Origin: Arthrobacter sp. U41
GTDB lineage: Bacteria > Actinomycetota > Actinomycetes > Actinomycetales > Micrococcaceae
Direction: 5' to 3'
Assembly (NCBI RefSeq): GCF_007679325.1
Contig: NZ_VEGI01000001.1
Coordinates: 1,364,001-1,428,000, forward strand
Length of the DNA stretch: 64,000 nucleotides
Both the position numbers and the translations under genes were made by a program. Below are positions 24,597 through 32,224 of this stretch, piece by piece; position 1 is the stretch's first letter, and every line of letters starts with the position of its first letter. The notes below the pieces were generated by a model. That model was not told the origin of the DNA. It saw nothing but the letters and a program-made list of their open reading frames with translations, and made no database searches.

Positions 24597-27053
24597 ATGA
24601 GTACTCCGCACGGCGGGCCGTCCATCACGGACGGCCCGCCGGCTTCCCCTGCGCCGGTTACCCCTGCACCGGCCGCTCCGGCATCGGCCGGCACCCTGCA
24701 GGTTCCGGTCCGGGCCGACGGCGTCCAGCTCCTCGGCGAGACCAAGGGCTCCGGCTACCGCGAGGCACCCTCCCTGGTCCGCCGCGCCGACGGCCAGACC
24801 CTGCAGCTCACGCGGCTGCTGTACCTGGTCCTCGAGGCAATGGACGGCACCCGCGGCGTGGAGGAAATCGCCGACCACGCCAGCACCTCGTTTGGCCGGC
24901 TGGTCAGCGCGGAGAATGTCCGGACGCTGATCGAGTCCCAACTGCTTCCGCTGGGCCTGCTGCGGCTGGCCGACGGCTCCCAGCCTGAGGTCCGCAAGGC
25001 CGACCCATTGCTCGGGATGAAGCTCCGCTACACGGTCACGGACCCGGAGCGCACCCGCCGCATCACCGCTCCTTTCGCCGTGCTCTTCAGCCCACTGATC
25101 GTGGTCCTCGTGACCGCGGCCTTCCTCGCCAGCTGCTGGTGGGTGCTGATGGTCAAGGGCCTGGCTTCGGCCACGCACGAGGCCTTTGCCAACCCCGCGC
25201 TGGTGCTGTTGATCCTGATGGTCACCGTGCTGTCCGCCGGGTTCCACGAGTTCGGGCACGCCGCGGCGGCCCGTCGCGGCGGCGCCACCCCGGGGGCCAT
25301 GGGCACCGGCCTGTACCTGATCTGGCCTGCCTTCTTCACCGATGTCACCGATTCCTACCGGCTGGGCCGCGCCGGCCGGCTCCGGACCGACCTCGGCGGG
25401 CTGTACTTCAACGCGATCGTCGCCGTCGCCATCATGGGCGTCTGGTGGGCCACCGGCTTCGACGCGCTGCTCTTGGTCGTGGTGACCCAGGTCCTGCAGA
25501 TGGTCCGGCAGCTGCTGCCCCTGGTCCGCTTCGACGGGTACCACATCCTCGCCGACGCCACCGGGGTCCCCGACCTCTTCCAGCGGATCAAACCCACCCT
25601 GCTGGGCCTCCTGCCGTGGCGCAAGACGGACCCGGAGGCGCAGGTCCTCAAGCCGTGGGCCCGCGCCGTGGTCACCGCTTGGGTGCTCATCACGGTTCCG
25701 CTGCTGCTTCTCAGCCTGGTCCTCATGGTGTTCTTCCTGCCACGGCTCCTCGGCACCGCATGGGACAGCGCGCAGAAGCAGTACGCCATGTTCAACAGCG
25801 GCCTCGCGGAGGGGGACATCCTGGACGCCGCCGTGCGGCTCCTGGCGATCGCCGCCGTCGCACTTCCCGTCGTGGGAATTTTGTACATCCTGTTCCGCCT
25901 GGGACGCCAGATCATCACCGCGCTCTGGCAGAAGACCCGCGGCAAAACCCTCCAGCGCGGGACGGCCCTCGCCGTGATCGCGGGCGTGATGGCAGGTCTC
26001 GCGTGGGCCTGGTGGCCCGGCGCCGAGAGCTACCGCCCCGTCCAGCCCTACGAGCGGGGCACCCTGGCCGATGCCACCACTGCCATTTTCCCGGCGGGAG
26101 CTACCACCGGCATGCGCGAGGGCCAGGCCGGCCGGACCGTGGCGCTCTGGCCCGCCGGCGCCCAGATGCCTACCCGGGAGGAACCGCAGCTCAGCATGGT
26201 GCTGGTGCCGCGCGATGCCGGGACGTCCGGGGCCTCCGAGCCTTCCGGGACTTCCGGGACTTCCGGGACGACGGCGGCACCCGCCTGGGTGTTCCCCTTC
26301 GACCGGCCGGCCGCTCCGGAGGAGGACGGCAACCAGTCGCTCGCGGTCAACACCACGGACGGTTCCGTGGTCTACGACGTCGCCTTCGCCTTGGTCTGGG
26401 CCGATGACGGTGCCGATGTGACCACCAGTAACGAGGCCTACGCCTTCGCCAGCTGCGCCGATTGCGCCGCCGTCGCGGTGGGCTTCCAGGTGGTGCTGAT
26501 CGTGGGCCAGACCGACGTCGTGGTCCCGGAAAACCTCTCCGCCGCCGCGAACTACAACTGCGTGCAGTGCCTGACCTACGCGCTGGCGAGCCAGCTGGTC
26601 CTTACCCTGGACGGCCCGCTGAGCGATGACGGCATGACCCGGCTCAACGAACTCTGGCAGCAGATCGCGGAGTACGGGCGGAACCTGCAGAACGTGCCGC
26701 TCTCGGAAATCCAGGGGCGCCTGGACGACTTCAAGGCGCAGATCATGGAAGTCATCAAGAACGACCCCAGTGCCACACCGGTGACCTCGACGGGCTCGGC
26801 TCCTGCCACAACCGGGAGCTCACCGGGACCCAGCGAGTCGGCGACTCCCGGAGCTACCCCCGGCACCACTCCAGCCACGGGAGCCGAGCCGCAGCCCGCC
26901 GGGACCGCGCCCGTGGCCACCGCTCCGGCGGCCACGACCGCGGCACCTGCACCCGCGGAGCCGCAGCCCACGCAATCCTCGGGTACCACCACCGCACCGG
27001 CTCCGGTGACGCCGTCGCCGGAGCCTACGACGACGGCCCCGCCGGCACCCTAG
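24597..27053 (+). CDS. PqqD-like domain M50-type membrane peptidase with outer CxxC domain
   Basis: An 818-aa polytopic protein. Residues 35-125 look like a PqqD/RRE-type domain (LLYLVLEAMDGTRGVEEIA). Helices begin near residue 157; the HExxH zinc motif is FHEFGH at 217-221, and the third M50 element is LPLVRFDGYHILAD (FDG 312-314). Further helices occur at about 360-380, 412-435 and 457-473. From about 480 an extracytoplasmic region contains two CxxC pairs, CADC (620-623) and CVQC (655-658), then a Pro/Thr/Ala tail. Comparable 'peptide zinc metalloprotease' proteins accompany peptide-modification clusters. No RBS is evident, so it is probably coupled to the upstream gene, 8 nt away. Confidence 0.75.
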   Translation: MSTPHGGPSITDGPPASPAPVTPAPAAPASAGTLQVPVRADGVQLLGETKGSGYREAPSLVRRADGQTLQLTRLLYLVLEAMDGTRGVEEIADHASTSFGRLVSAENVRTLIESQLLPLGLLRLADGSQPEVRKADPLLGMKLRYTVTDPERTRRITAPFAVLFSPLIVVLVTAAFLASCWWVLMVKGLASATHEAFANPALVLLILMVTVLSAGFHEFGHAAAARRGGATPGAMGTGLYLIWPAFFTDVTDSYRLGRAGRLRTDLGGLYFNAIVAVAIMGVWWATGFDALLLVVVTQVLQMVRQLLPLVRFDGYHILADATGVPDLFQRIKPTLLGLLPWRKTDPEAQVLKPWARAVVTAWVLITVPLLLLSLVLMVFFLPRLLGTAWDSAQKQYAMFNSGLAEGDILDAAVRLLAIAAVALPVVGILYILFRLGRQIITALWQKTRGKTLQRGTALAVIAGVMAGLAWAWWPGAESYRPVQPYERGTLADATTAIFPAGATTGMREGQAGRTVALWPAGAQMPTREEPQLSMVLVPRDAGTSGASEPSGTSGTSGTTAAPAWVFPFDRPAAPEEDGNQSLAVNTTDGSVVYDVAFALVWADDGADVTTSNEAYAFASCADCAAVAVGFQVVLIVGQTDVVVPENLSAAANYNCVQCLTYALASQLVLTLDGPLSDDGMTRLNELWQQIAEYGRNLQNVPLSEIQGRLDDFKAQIMEVIKNDPSATPVTSTGSAPATTGSSPGPSESATPGATPGTTPATGAEPQPAGTAPVATAPAATTAAPAPAEPQPTQSSGTTTAPAPVTPSPEPTTTAPPAP

Positions 27054-27071
27054 GCGAGGCGCCGTTCGGTA

Positions 27072-27109
27072 AAGATGGCCGCTATGGGAGCCCCCGTAGC
27101 GGCCATCTT
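27072..27109. terminator. Bidirectional terminator hairpin
   Basis: AAGATGGCCGCTA / TAGCGGCCATCTT form a perfect 13-bp stem with a 12-nt loop between the convergent M50 and GNAT genes. Flanking A/T residues suit termination from both sides. Confidence 0.8.
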
Positions 27110-27126
27110 CGTCCATTCGCCGAGTC

Positions 27127-27699
27127 TTAGACGGGCAGCCGGGCCTTCCACTCGTCCGCGAGGACGGCGTAGACCACCTCGGTGGCCCATTGTCCCTTGT
27201 AGTGCCACTTGTCCACCTGGGTGGATTCAAGCCGCATCCCGAGCCGTTCGCACAGCGCTGCGGAGGCCGTGTTGAGGGCATCCAGCTTGGCGTCGATCCG
27301 GTGGAAGCCGAGTTCCCCGAAGCCCAGGTCCAGCAGGGCTGCCGCTGCCTCGGACGCGATCCCTCTGCCGCGCGCCGCCGGAGCGAGGCTCCAGCCGATC
27401 TCGGCCTGCCCGCAGCCCGGCAGCCATTTCAGCACCACCTCGCCGAGCAGGCCCGGCGCGTCCGCGGCCTCGACGGCCAGGCAGATCCAGTCGCCCTCCT
27501 TCTCGAAGACGAAGTTGGCGTACTTGCCCACGGACTCCATGGACTTGGTGTAGCTCTTTGCCTCGCCGGGCAGGAAACGGGCGGTCTCGGGTAGCGAATG
27601 GTAGGCGTGATACGCATCCAGGTCCCCGGCCTCAAAGCGGCGCAGCACCAACCGCCGGGTGTGGAGGGGCAGGCGGAGGGGCGAGTCCAGTTCAGTCAT
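27127..27699 (-). CDS. GNAT-family N-acetyltransferase (RimJ/RimL type)
   Basis: A 190-aa acetyltransferase. The N-terminus RLPLHTRRLVLRRFEAGDLDAYHAYH is the usual RimJ/RimL opening, and IGWSLAPAARGRGIASEAAAALLD carries the acetyl-CoA pyrophosphate loop (RGRGIA). LGFHRIDAKLDALNTASAALCERLGM is the typical C-terminal part. It transfers acetyl from acetyl-CoA to an amine; the acceptor is unknown. It is monocistronic, between a hairpin terminator and the repeat at the end of ackA. Confidence 0.85.
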   Translation of the reverse strand: MTELDSPLRLPLHTRRLVLRRFEAGDLDAYHAYHSLPETARFLPGEAKSYTKSMESVGKYANFVFEKEGDWICLAVEAADAPGLLGEVVLKWLPGCGQAEIGWSLAPAARGRGIASEAAAALLDLGFGELGFHRIDAKLDALNTASAALCERLGMRLESTQVDKWHYKGQWATEVVYAVLADEWKARLPV

Positions 27700-27719
27700 T
27701 CCCCAACGCTACCCATCGA

Positions 27720-27769
27720 GTGTTCCGTAGGCGCCGTTTTGGGCCGTCAAAAGGGCACCTACGGAGCAA
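27720..27769. repeat. Palindromic repeat, TTGCTCCGTA family, containing the ackA stop
   Basis: TGTTCCGTAGGCGCC and GGGCACCTACGGAGCA pair with two or three mismatches around GTTTTGGGCCGTCAAAA. On the minus strand the ackA reading frame ends GTTGCTCCGTAG, so its last two codons and stop lie in the repeat arm. Confidence 0.7.
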
Positions 27770-28928
27770 CCGACGCCTTGTTGACGACGGCGGCCGTCGC
27801 CTCGGCGATCGCCCGCTCTTCGTCGGTGGGCACCACTAGGACCGGGATGGCCGAGGACGGCGAGGAAATCACGCGGGGGTCCTTGGACCGTTCGCGGTTC
27901 AAGTCGGCGTCGAGCTGTACCCCCAGGGCGCCCAGCCGCTCCACCACGAGGGTGCGGAACTGGTGCGAGTTTTCCCCGATCCCCGCGGTGAAGACGAGGG
28001 CCTTCGCGCCGCCGACAGCCACGTGGTAGCCGCCGATGTACTTCGCGAGCCGGTAGGAGGCGACGGCCAGCGCCGTGGCCGCCTTGGCGTCGCCGGCCAC
28101 GGAGGCCTCGACCACGGAGCGCATGTCGTTGTTCCCGGCCAGGCCCTTGAGCCCGGACTGGCGGTTGAGCATGGAATCGAGGTCCTCCGGGGACCAGCCC
28201 GCCCGGCCGAGGAAGACAAGTATGGATGGGTCAAGGTCACCCGAGCGGGTACCCATCACGAGGCCCTCCAGCGGGGTGAAGCCCATGGAGGTGTCCACGG
28301 ACTGTCCGCCGCGGATCGCCGTGACGGAGGCGCCGTTGCCCAGGTGGGCGATGACGGCGTCGAACTCTTCCACCGGGACATCCAGCAGCGCCGCGGCCCG
28401 GTGCGCGACATATTCGTGCGAGGTGCCGTGGAAGCCATAGCGGCGGATCCCGTGGTTGGTGTAGAGCTCGTCCGGCACTGCGTAGCGCCAGGCATGCTCC
28501 GGCAGGGTGCGGTGAAACGCGGTGTCGAACACGGCGACCTGCGGCATCTGCGGCCACTTCTTCGAGATTGCGCGGATGCCGAGCACGTTCGCCGGGTTGT
28601 GCAGGGGCGCCAGGGGGTTGAGCCGCTCGATGGCGCGGGTGATCTCGTTGTCGACCAGAACGGGCTCGGCGAAGCGCTCCCCGCCGTGCACTACCCGGTG
28701 CCCCACGGCGTCGAGCACCCGGTCCCCCAGCGCGGAGTGGATCTCGGCGTCCACCAGGTCCAGGGCTTCCGCGTGGTCGCGGGGGCCCTCGAGCTGGCCG
28801 TCGCCCTCGCCTCCGCTGCCCATTCCGATCTTCTCGACCAGCCCTTCGGCGAGGACGCTGCCGGCCTCCACATCGCGGACCTGGTACTTCAGTGAGGACG
28901 AGCCTGAGTTGATGACGAGGACGAGCAC
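27759..28928 (-). CDS. ackA: Acetate kinase
   Basis: A 389-aa ASKHA-fold kinase that interconverts acetyl phosphate and acetate with ATP formation. Motifs: LVINSGSSSLKYQV at the N-terminus, YGFHGTSHEYVAHRAA (catalytic His region), VIAHLGNGASVTAI and VFTAGIGENS. The start is GTG at 28928 with AGGAGG four nt upstream; an upstream in-frame start is not supported. It is downstream of pta on the same strand, separated by a small opposite-strand gene, so the two are not a simple operon. The stop codon is supplied by a palindromic repeat. Confidence 0.95.
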   Translation of the reverse strand: MLVLVINSGSSSLKYQVRDVEAGSVLAEGLVEKIGMGSGGEGDGQLEGPRDHAEALDLVDAEIHSALGDRVLDAVGHRVVHGGERFAEPVLVDNEITRAIERLNPLAPLHNPANVLGIRAISKKWPQMPQVAVFDTAFHRTLPEHAWRYAVPDELYTNHGIRRYGFHGTSHEYVAHRAAALLDVPVEEFDAVIAHLGNGASVTAIRGGQSVDTSMGFTPLEGLVMGTRSGDLDPSILVFLGRAGWSPEDLDSMLNRQSGLKGLAGNNDMRSVVEASVAGDAKAATALAVASYRLAKYIGGYHVAVGGAKALVFTAGIGENSHQFRTLVVERLGALGVQLDADLNRERSKDPRVISSPSSAIPVLVVPTDEERAIAEATAAVVNKASVAP

Positions 28929-29052
28929 TGGGCCTCCTAAGCCTTGTGGCTGCAGCGGTGTTCGGTGGAGGTTCGATCGTATCGCCATTGCATCGGGCGC
29001 GGCTGGCGCTTAGAGTCGGCGGACCAGTGCCGCAACCCACGAAGGGACTTCC

Positions 29053-29316
29053 GTGACCGAGAACGCCATCCAGCCTGAGGGCACCGAACCGGACACCAAC
29101 AAGACCGACGCCGGGTCCGGGACCAAGGATCCCACCGGCGTCGAGGGCGCCAACCCGGCCCTGGACGACACCGGAAACTACAAGGCCGACGAGGTGGGCG
29201 AGTCCCCCGAGCCGCCGGAGAACGTGGAGGACCTGGACCTGACGCCGGCGGGCCTGGCTGATGAGCCCGCCAAGGAGGAAGACCCGGACAATCCGGCGCA
29301 GCCGGAGAACAGCTGA
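29053..29316 (+). CDS. Small acidic protein of unknown function
   Basis: An 87-aa protein with a GTG start at 29053, an AGGGAC element upstream and strongly acidic, Pro-rich composition (many Glu, Asp, Pro, Asn; no Cys, no hydrophobic segment). It is probably disordered. It lies between ackA and pta on the opposite strand. I recognise no family. Third-position G+C use is consistent with real coding, but at this length the call is moderate. Confidence 0.55.
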   Translation: MTENAIQPEGTEPDTNKTDAGSGTKDPTGVEGANPALDDTGNYKADEVGESPEPPENVEDLDLTPAGLADEPAKEEDPDNPAQPENS

Positions 29317-29363
29317 CGGAGAACAGCTAGCCGGACAGCCCGTCAGAGCCGGAGAACAGCTGA

Positions 29364-31475
29364 CTATGCATGGGCGGCCGCGGGCTCCGGCTCGGCGGCC
29401 GGCTCCGCGGACTGGGCCTGGATGGCGGTGATGGCCACCGTGTTCACGATGTCCTCCACAGTGCAGCCGCGGGAGAGATCGTTGACCGGCTTGCGCAGGC
29501 CCTGCAGCACCGGCCCGACGGCGACCGCCCCGGAGGACTGCTGGACCGCCTTGTAGGTGTTGTTGCCGGTGTTAAGGTCCGGGAAGATGAAAACGGTCGC
29601 CTGCCCGGCCACTGTCGAGCCCGGCATTTTCGACTCGGCGATGGCGGCGTCGACGGCGGCGTCGTACTGGATGGGCCCCTCCACGGCGAGATCCGGGCGG
29701 CGTTCGCGCACGAGTTCCGTGGCCTGGCGGACCGCATTCACGGCCTCGCCAGCGCCCGAGCCGCCGGTGGAGTAGGACAGCATGGCCACCCGTGGCTCCA
29801 CGCCAAACTGGGCCGCGGTTTCCGCCGAAGCCACCGCGATGTCCGCGAGCTGCTCCACGTTGGGCTCCGGATTGACGGCGCAGTCGCCGTAGACCAGCAC
29901 CCGGTCCGGCATCAGCATCAGGAATACGGACGAGACGATCTTGACGCCGTCGCGCGTCTTGACGAACTCCAACGCCGGGCGGATGGTGTGCGCCGTGGTG
30001 TGGGCGGCGCCGGAGACCATACCGTCCACCACGCCCAGCTGGACCATCATGGTGCCGAAGTAGCTCCCGTCCAGCATGACCTCGAGGGCCTTGACCAGGT
30101 CGACGCCCTTGTGCGCCCGCAGCTCCGCGTACTTCTCCGCGAACTCCTGCCGCAGCTCCGAGGTGGCGGGATCCACGATGTTGATGCCGGTGAGGTCAAT
30201 GCCCTGGGTGGAAGCGAGCTCGCGGACGTCGGATTCGCGGCCCAGGATGGTCAGTTCGCAGACGTCGCGGCGGTGCAGGATTTCTGCGGCCCGCAGGATG
30301 CGGACGTCCGTGCCCTCCGGCAGCACGATGTGCCGGCGCTCGGTGCGGGCCCGCTCGATCAGGTCGTGGAGGAAGCGCAGCGGCGTCATCCGCTCCAGCC
30401 GCGGCAGGTGCAGCCGCTCCAGCAGCTCCGCCTCGTCCACCCGCCGGGCCCACAGGCCCAGGGCCGAGGCCACCTTTCGGCGGTGCCCGGACCAGATTTC
30501 GCTGCGCACCTCGGAGACCCGTTTGGCGGTCACGTAGGTGTCGTCCGGGGCGGCGAAGATCGGGAACGGGGCCTGCGCCAGCAGCGAGTAGATGGTGGGG
30601 TCCGGGGCCAGGCCTCCGGTGAGGATCAGGGCGGCGGGCACCGGGAACTCCGGCGAGAACGACGACGCCAGGCACGCGACCAGCACGTCGGCGCGGTCAC
30701 CGGGCACGATCACCAGCGCGCCGTCGTCGAGCACATGCAGGAAGTTGGCCACGCTCATGGCCGCCACCTTCACCGAACGCACGTCGCGTTCCAGGTCCGC
30801 CAGGCCGGCCACCTGGCCGATCCCCATAGCCGCGGCCACCTCGCCGGTGGTTGGCCGGGCGATCTCCTCGAGCTCGGGCAGGACGTACACGGGACGGCCG
30901 GAGGCGCCCGGGCGGACCGCGGCGGCGATGGCCTCCAGGTCCTCGGGATCGGCGCGGTTGACCATAATGGCCAGCAGCGTGCACCGTTCGGCGACGAGTT
31001 CCTTGCGGGCCACCTCGACGGCGTCAACGGTCTCCGCGACGGTGCGGCCCTTCGCGCCGACGACGGCGACGACGGGGGCGGCGAGGTTGTTGGCCAGCCG
31101 GGCGTTGAGGTCAAACTCGACGGCGGCGTCCTGGCCGGTCAGGTCGGTCCCCTCCACGATCACGACGTCGCAGTGCCGGGCCATCTCGGCGAAGATCTCC
31201 ACGCAGCGGGAGTCGATCTCCTCGCGTTTGCCCTCCGCGAGCAGGCTGCGGACTTCAGGGAACGTCAGGCCGCCGCGGCAGCGCTGGTCGTCGAGGTTGA
31301 ACCGGGCCTTCATCAGCGCCACCATGGGGTCCGAGGCGGGATCGTGGCCGTTGACCACGGGCTTGAAGAACCCGATCCGGTCCGCATGCCGGTGCAGGGT
31401 GTCCGCCAGCCCGAGGGCTATCAGCGACTTCCCGGAGCCCGGGGTGGTCGCGCTGACATAGATTCCTTTGGCCAT
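29364..31475 (-). CDS. pta: Phosphate acetyltransferase, long form
   Basis: A 703-aa Pta that converts acetyl-CoA and phosphate to acetyl phosphate. Residues 1-200 form a BioD-like P-loop domain (SATTPGSGKSLIALGLADTL), about 210-340 a DRTGG domain, and about 375-690 the catalytic PTA_PTB domain (HIVLPEGTDVRILRAAEIL, MLSYSTGGSGAGEAVNAVR, GPVLQGLRKPVNDLSRGC). This three-domain form is regulated by NADH, ATP or pyruvate in other bacteria. The C-terminus is Ala/Glu/Pro-rich. It works with AckA downstream, both on the minus strand. Confidence 0.95.
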   Translation of the reverse strand: MAKGIYVSATTPGSGKSLIALGLADTLHRHADRIGFFKPVVNGHDPASDPMVALMKARFNLDDQRCRGGLTFPEVRSLLAEGKREEIDSRCVEIFAEMARHCDVVIVEGTDLTGQDAAVEFDLNARLANNLAAPVVAVVGAKGRTVAETVDAVEVARKELVAERCTLLAIMVNRADPEDLEAIAAAVRPGASGRPVYVLPELEEIARPTTGEVAAAMGIGQVAGLADLERDVRSVKVAAMSVANFLHVLDDGALVIVPGDRADVLVACLASSFSPEFPVPAALILTGGLAPDPTIYSLLAQAPFPIFAAPDDTYVTAKRVSEVRSEIWSGHRRKVASALGLWARRVDEAELLERLHLPRLERMTPLRFLHDLIERARTERRHIVLPEGTDVRILRAAEILHRRDVCELTILGRESDVRELASTQGIDLTGINIVDPATSELRQEFAEKYAELRAHKGVDLVKALEVMLDGSYFGTMMVQLGVVDGMVSGAAHTTAHTIRPALEFVKTRDGVKIVSSVFLMLMPDRVLVYGDCAVNPEPNVEQLADIAVASAETAAQFGVEPRVAMLSYSTGGSGAGEAVNAVRQATELVRERRPDLAVEGPIQYDAAVDAAIAESKMPGSTVAGQATVFIFPDLNTGNNTYKAVQQSSGAVAVGPVLQGLRKPVNDLSRGCTVEDIVNTVAITAIQAQSAEPAAEPEPAAAHA

Positions 31476-31628
31476 GGTCCGCCCTTTGCTGTGAAGTGGT
31501 GCTGCTTCCCTCCCAGCCTACTTTCTCTTGCCGGAAACCCGCGCCGGGCTGGGTTCCTGCTGTTCTTGGGCTGTGTCTTTTGGGCGGTGCCGCGCGCCCC
31601 GGAGCGAGCTTCATACGCCTTCCGGCTC

Positions 31629-31673
31629 TTGACAGGGGACCCCAAATGGGATTACCTAATGAACATTCGGTAA
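31629..31673 (+). promoter_or_regulatory. paaI-paaK promoter with overlapping PaaR-type operator
   Basis: TTGACA at 31629-31634 is a consensus -35 element. The near-perfect palindrome TTACCTAATGA-ACATTCGGTAA occupies 31652-31673, covering the expected -10 position and start region. The right arm is identical to the GGTAA-type arm of the other paa sites, so repression by promoter occlusion is likely. Confidence 0.7.
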
Positions 31674-31695
31674 ATAAAGCTGGAGGCAATGACGC

Positions 31696-32208
31696 ATGGC
31701 TGAACTGACGGTTTCCGGTAGCACCCACCCCATCCTGAAAGACGACTACGCGTCGGAATGGATGGGCATCGAAGTGGTGGCCCTGGACGAGGGCCACGCC
31801 ACGATCCGCATGAACCTCCGGCAGGAAATGCTGAACGGCTTCGGCATGGCCCACGGCGGAATGATCTTCGCCTTCGGCGACACCGCGTTCGCGCTGGCCT
31901 GCAACCCGGCGAACCCGGGCCCCGGCGACGACGGCAACATCACCGTGGCTGCCGGCGTCGACATCAATTTCCTCAAGCCGGCCTTCCGCGGCCAGGTCCT
32001 GACCGCCATCGCCAACCGCCGCGCCAGCACCGGACGCAGCGGCCTCTACGACATCCAGATCTACGCCGCCGATCCGGGCGCGCCGACGGCGGGACCCGCC
32101 GGGACGGCGACCGCCGCCACGGTTCCGGGCGAACTCCCCACCGACATTGCTCCGGGCGAACTCGTCGCCGAGTTCCGCGGCCGCAGCCGCACCATCTCCA
32201 AGAAATAG
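31696..32208 (+). CDS. paaI: Hydroxyphenylacetyl-CoA thioesterase PaaI
   Basis: A 170-aa hotdog-fold thioesterase. The catalytic/substrate block is LNGFGMAHGGMIFAFGDTAFALA, with the family HGG motif, and the central beta-sheet segment is VAAGVDINFLKPAFRGQVLTA. It hydrolyses dead-end CoA esters formed when ring metabolism stalls, freeing CoA. Compared with the usual 140 residues, it carries an inserted Ala/Gly/Pro/Thr-rich stretch at about residues 122-150. RBS GGAGG lies 9 nt before the ATG. It is followed 16 nt later by paaK. Confidence 0.88.
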   Translation: MAELTVSGSTHPILKDDYASEWMGIEVVALDEGHATIRMNLRQEMLNGFGMAHGGMIFAFGDTAFALACNPANPGPGDDGNITVAAGVDINFLKPAFRGQVLTAIANRRASTGRSGLYDIQIYAADPGAPTAGPAGTATAATVPGELPTDIAPGELVAEFRGRSRTISKK

Positions 32209-32224
32209 AAACAGGGAACCCCAG

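Noticed and set aside
27072..27109. Copy of the GAATGGCCGCTAA repeat
   Set aside because: It shares ATGGCCGCTA with that family, but lacks the outer arms and sits between convergent genes as an ordinary bidirectional terminator.
29370..31673. 767-codon plus-strand frame opposite pta
   Set aside because: His/Arg/Gly-rich antisense sequence; pta on the other strand has three clear domains.
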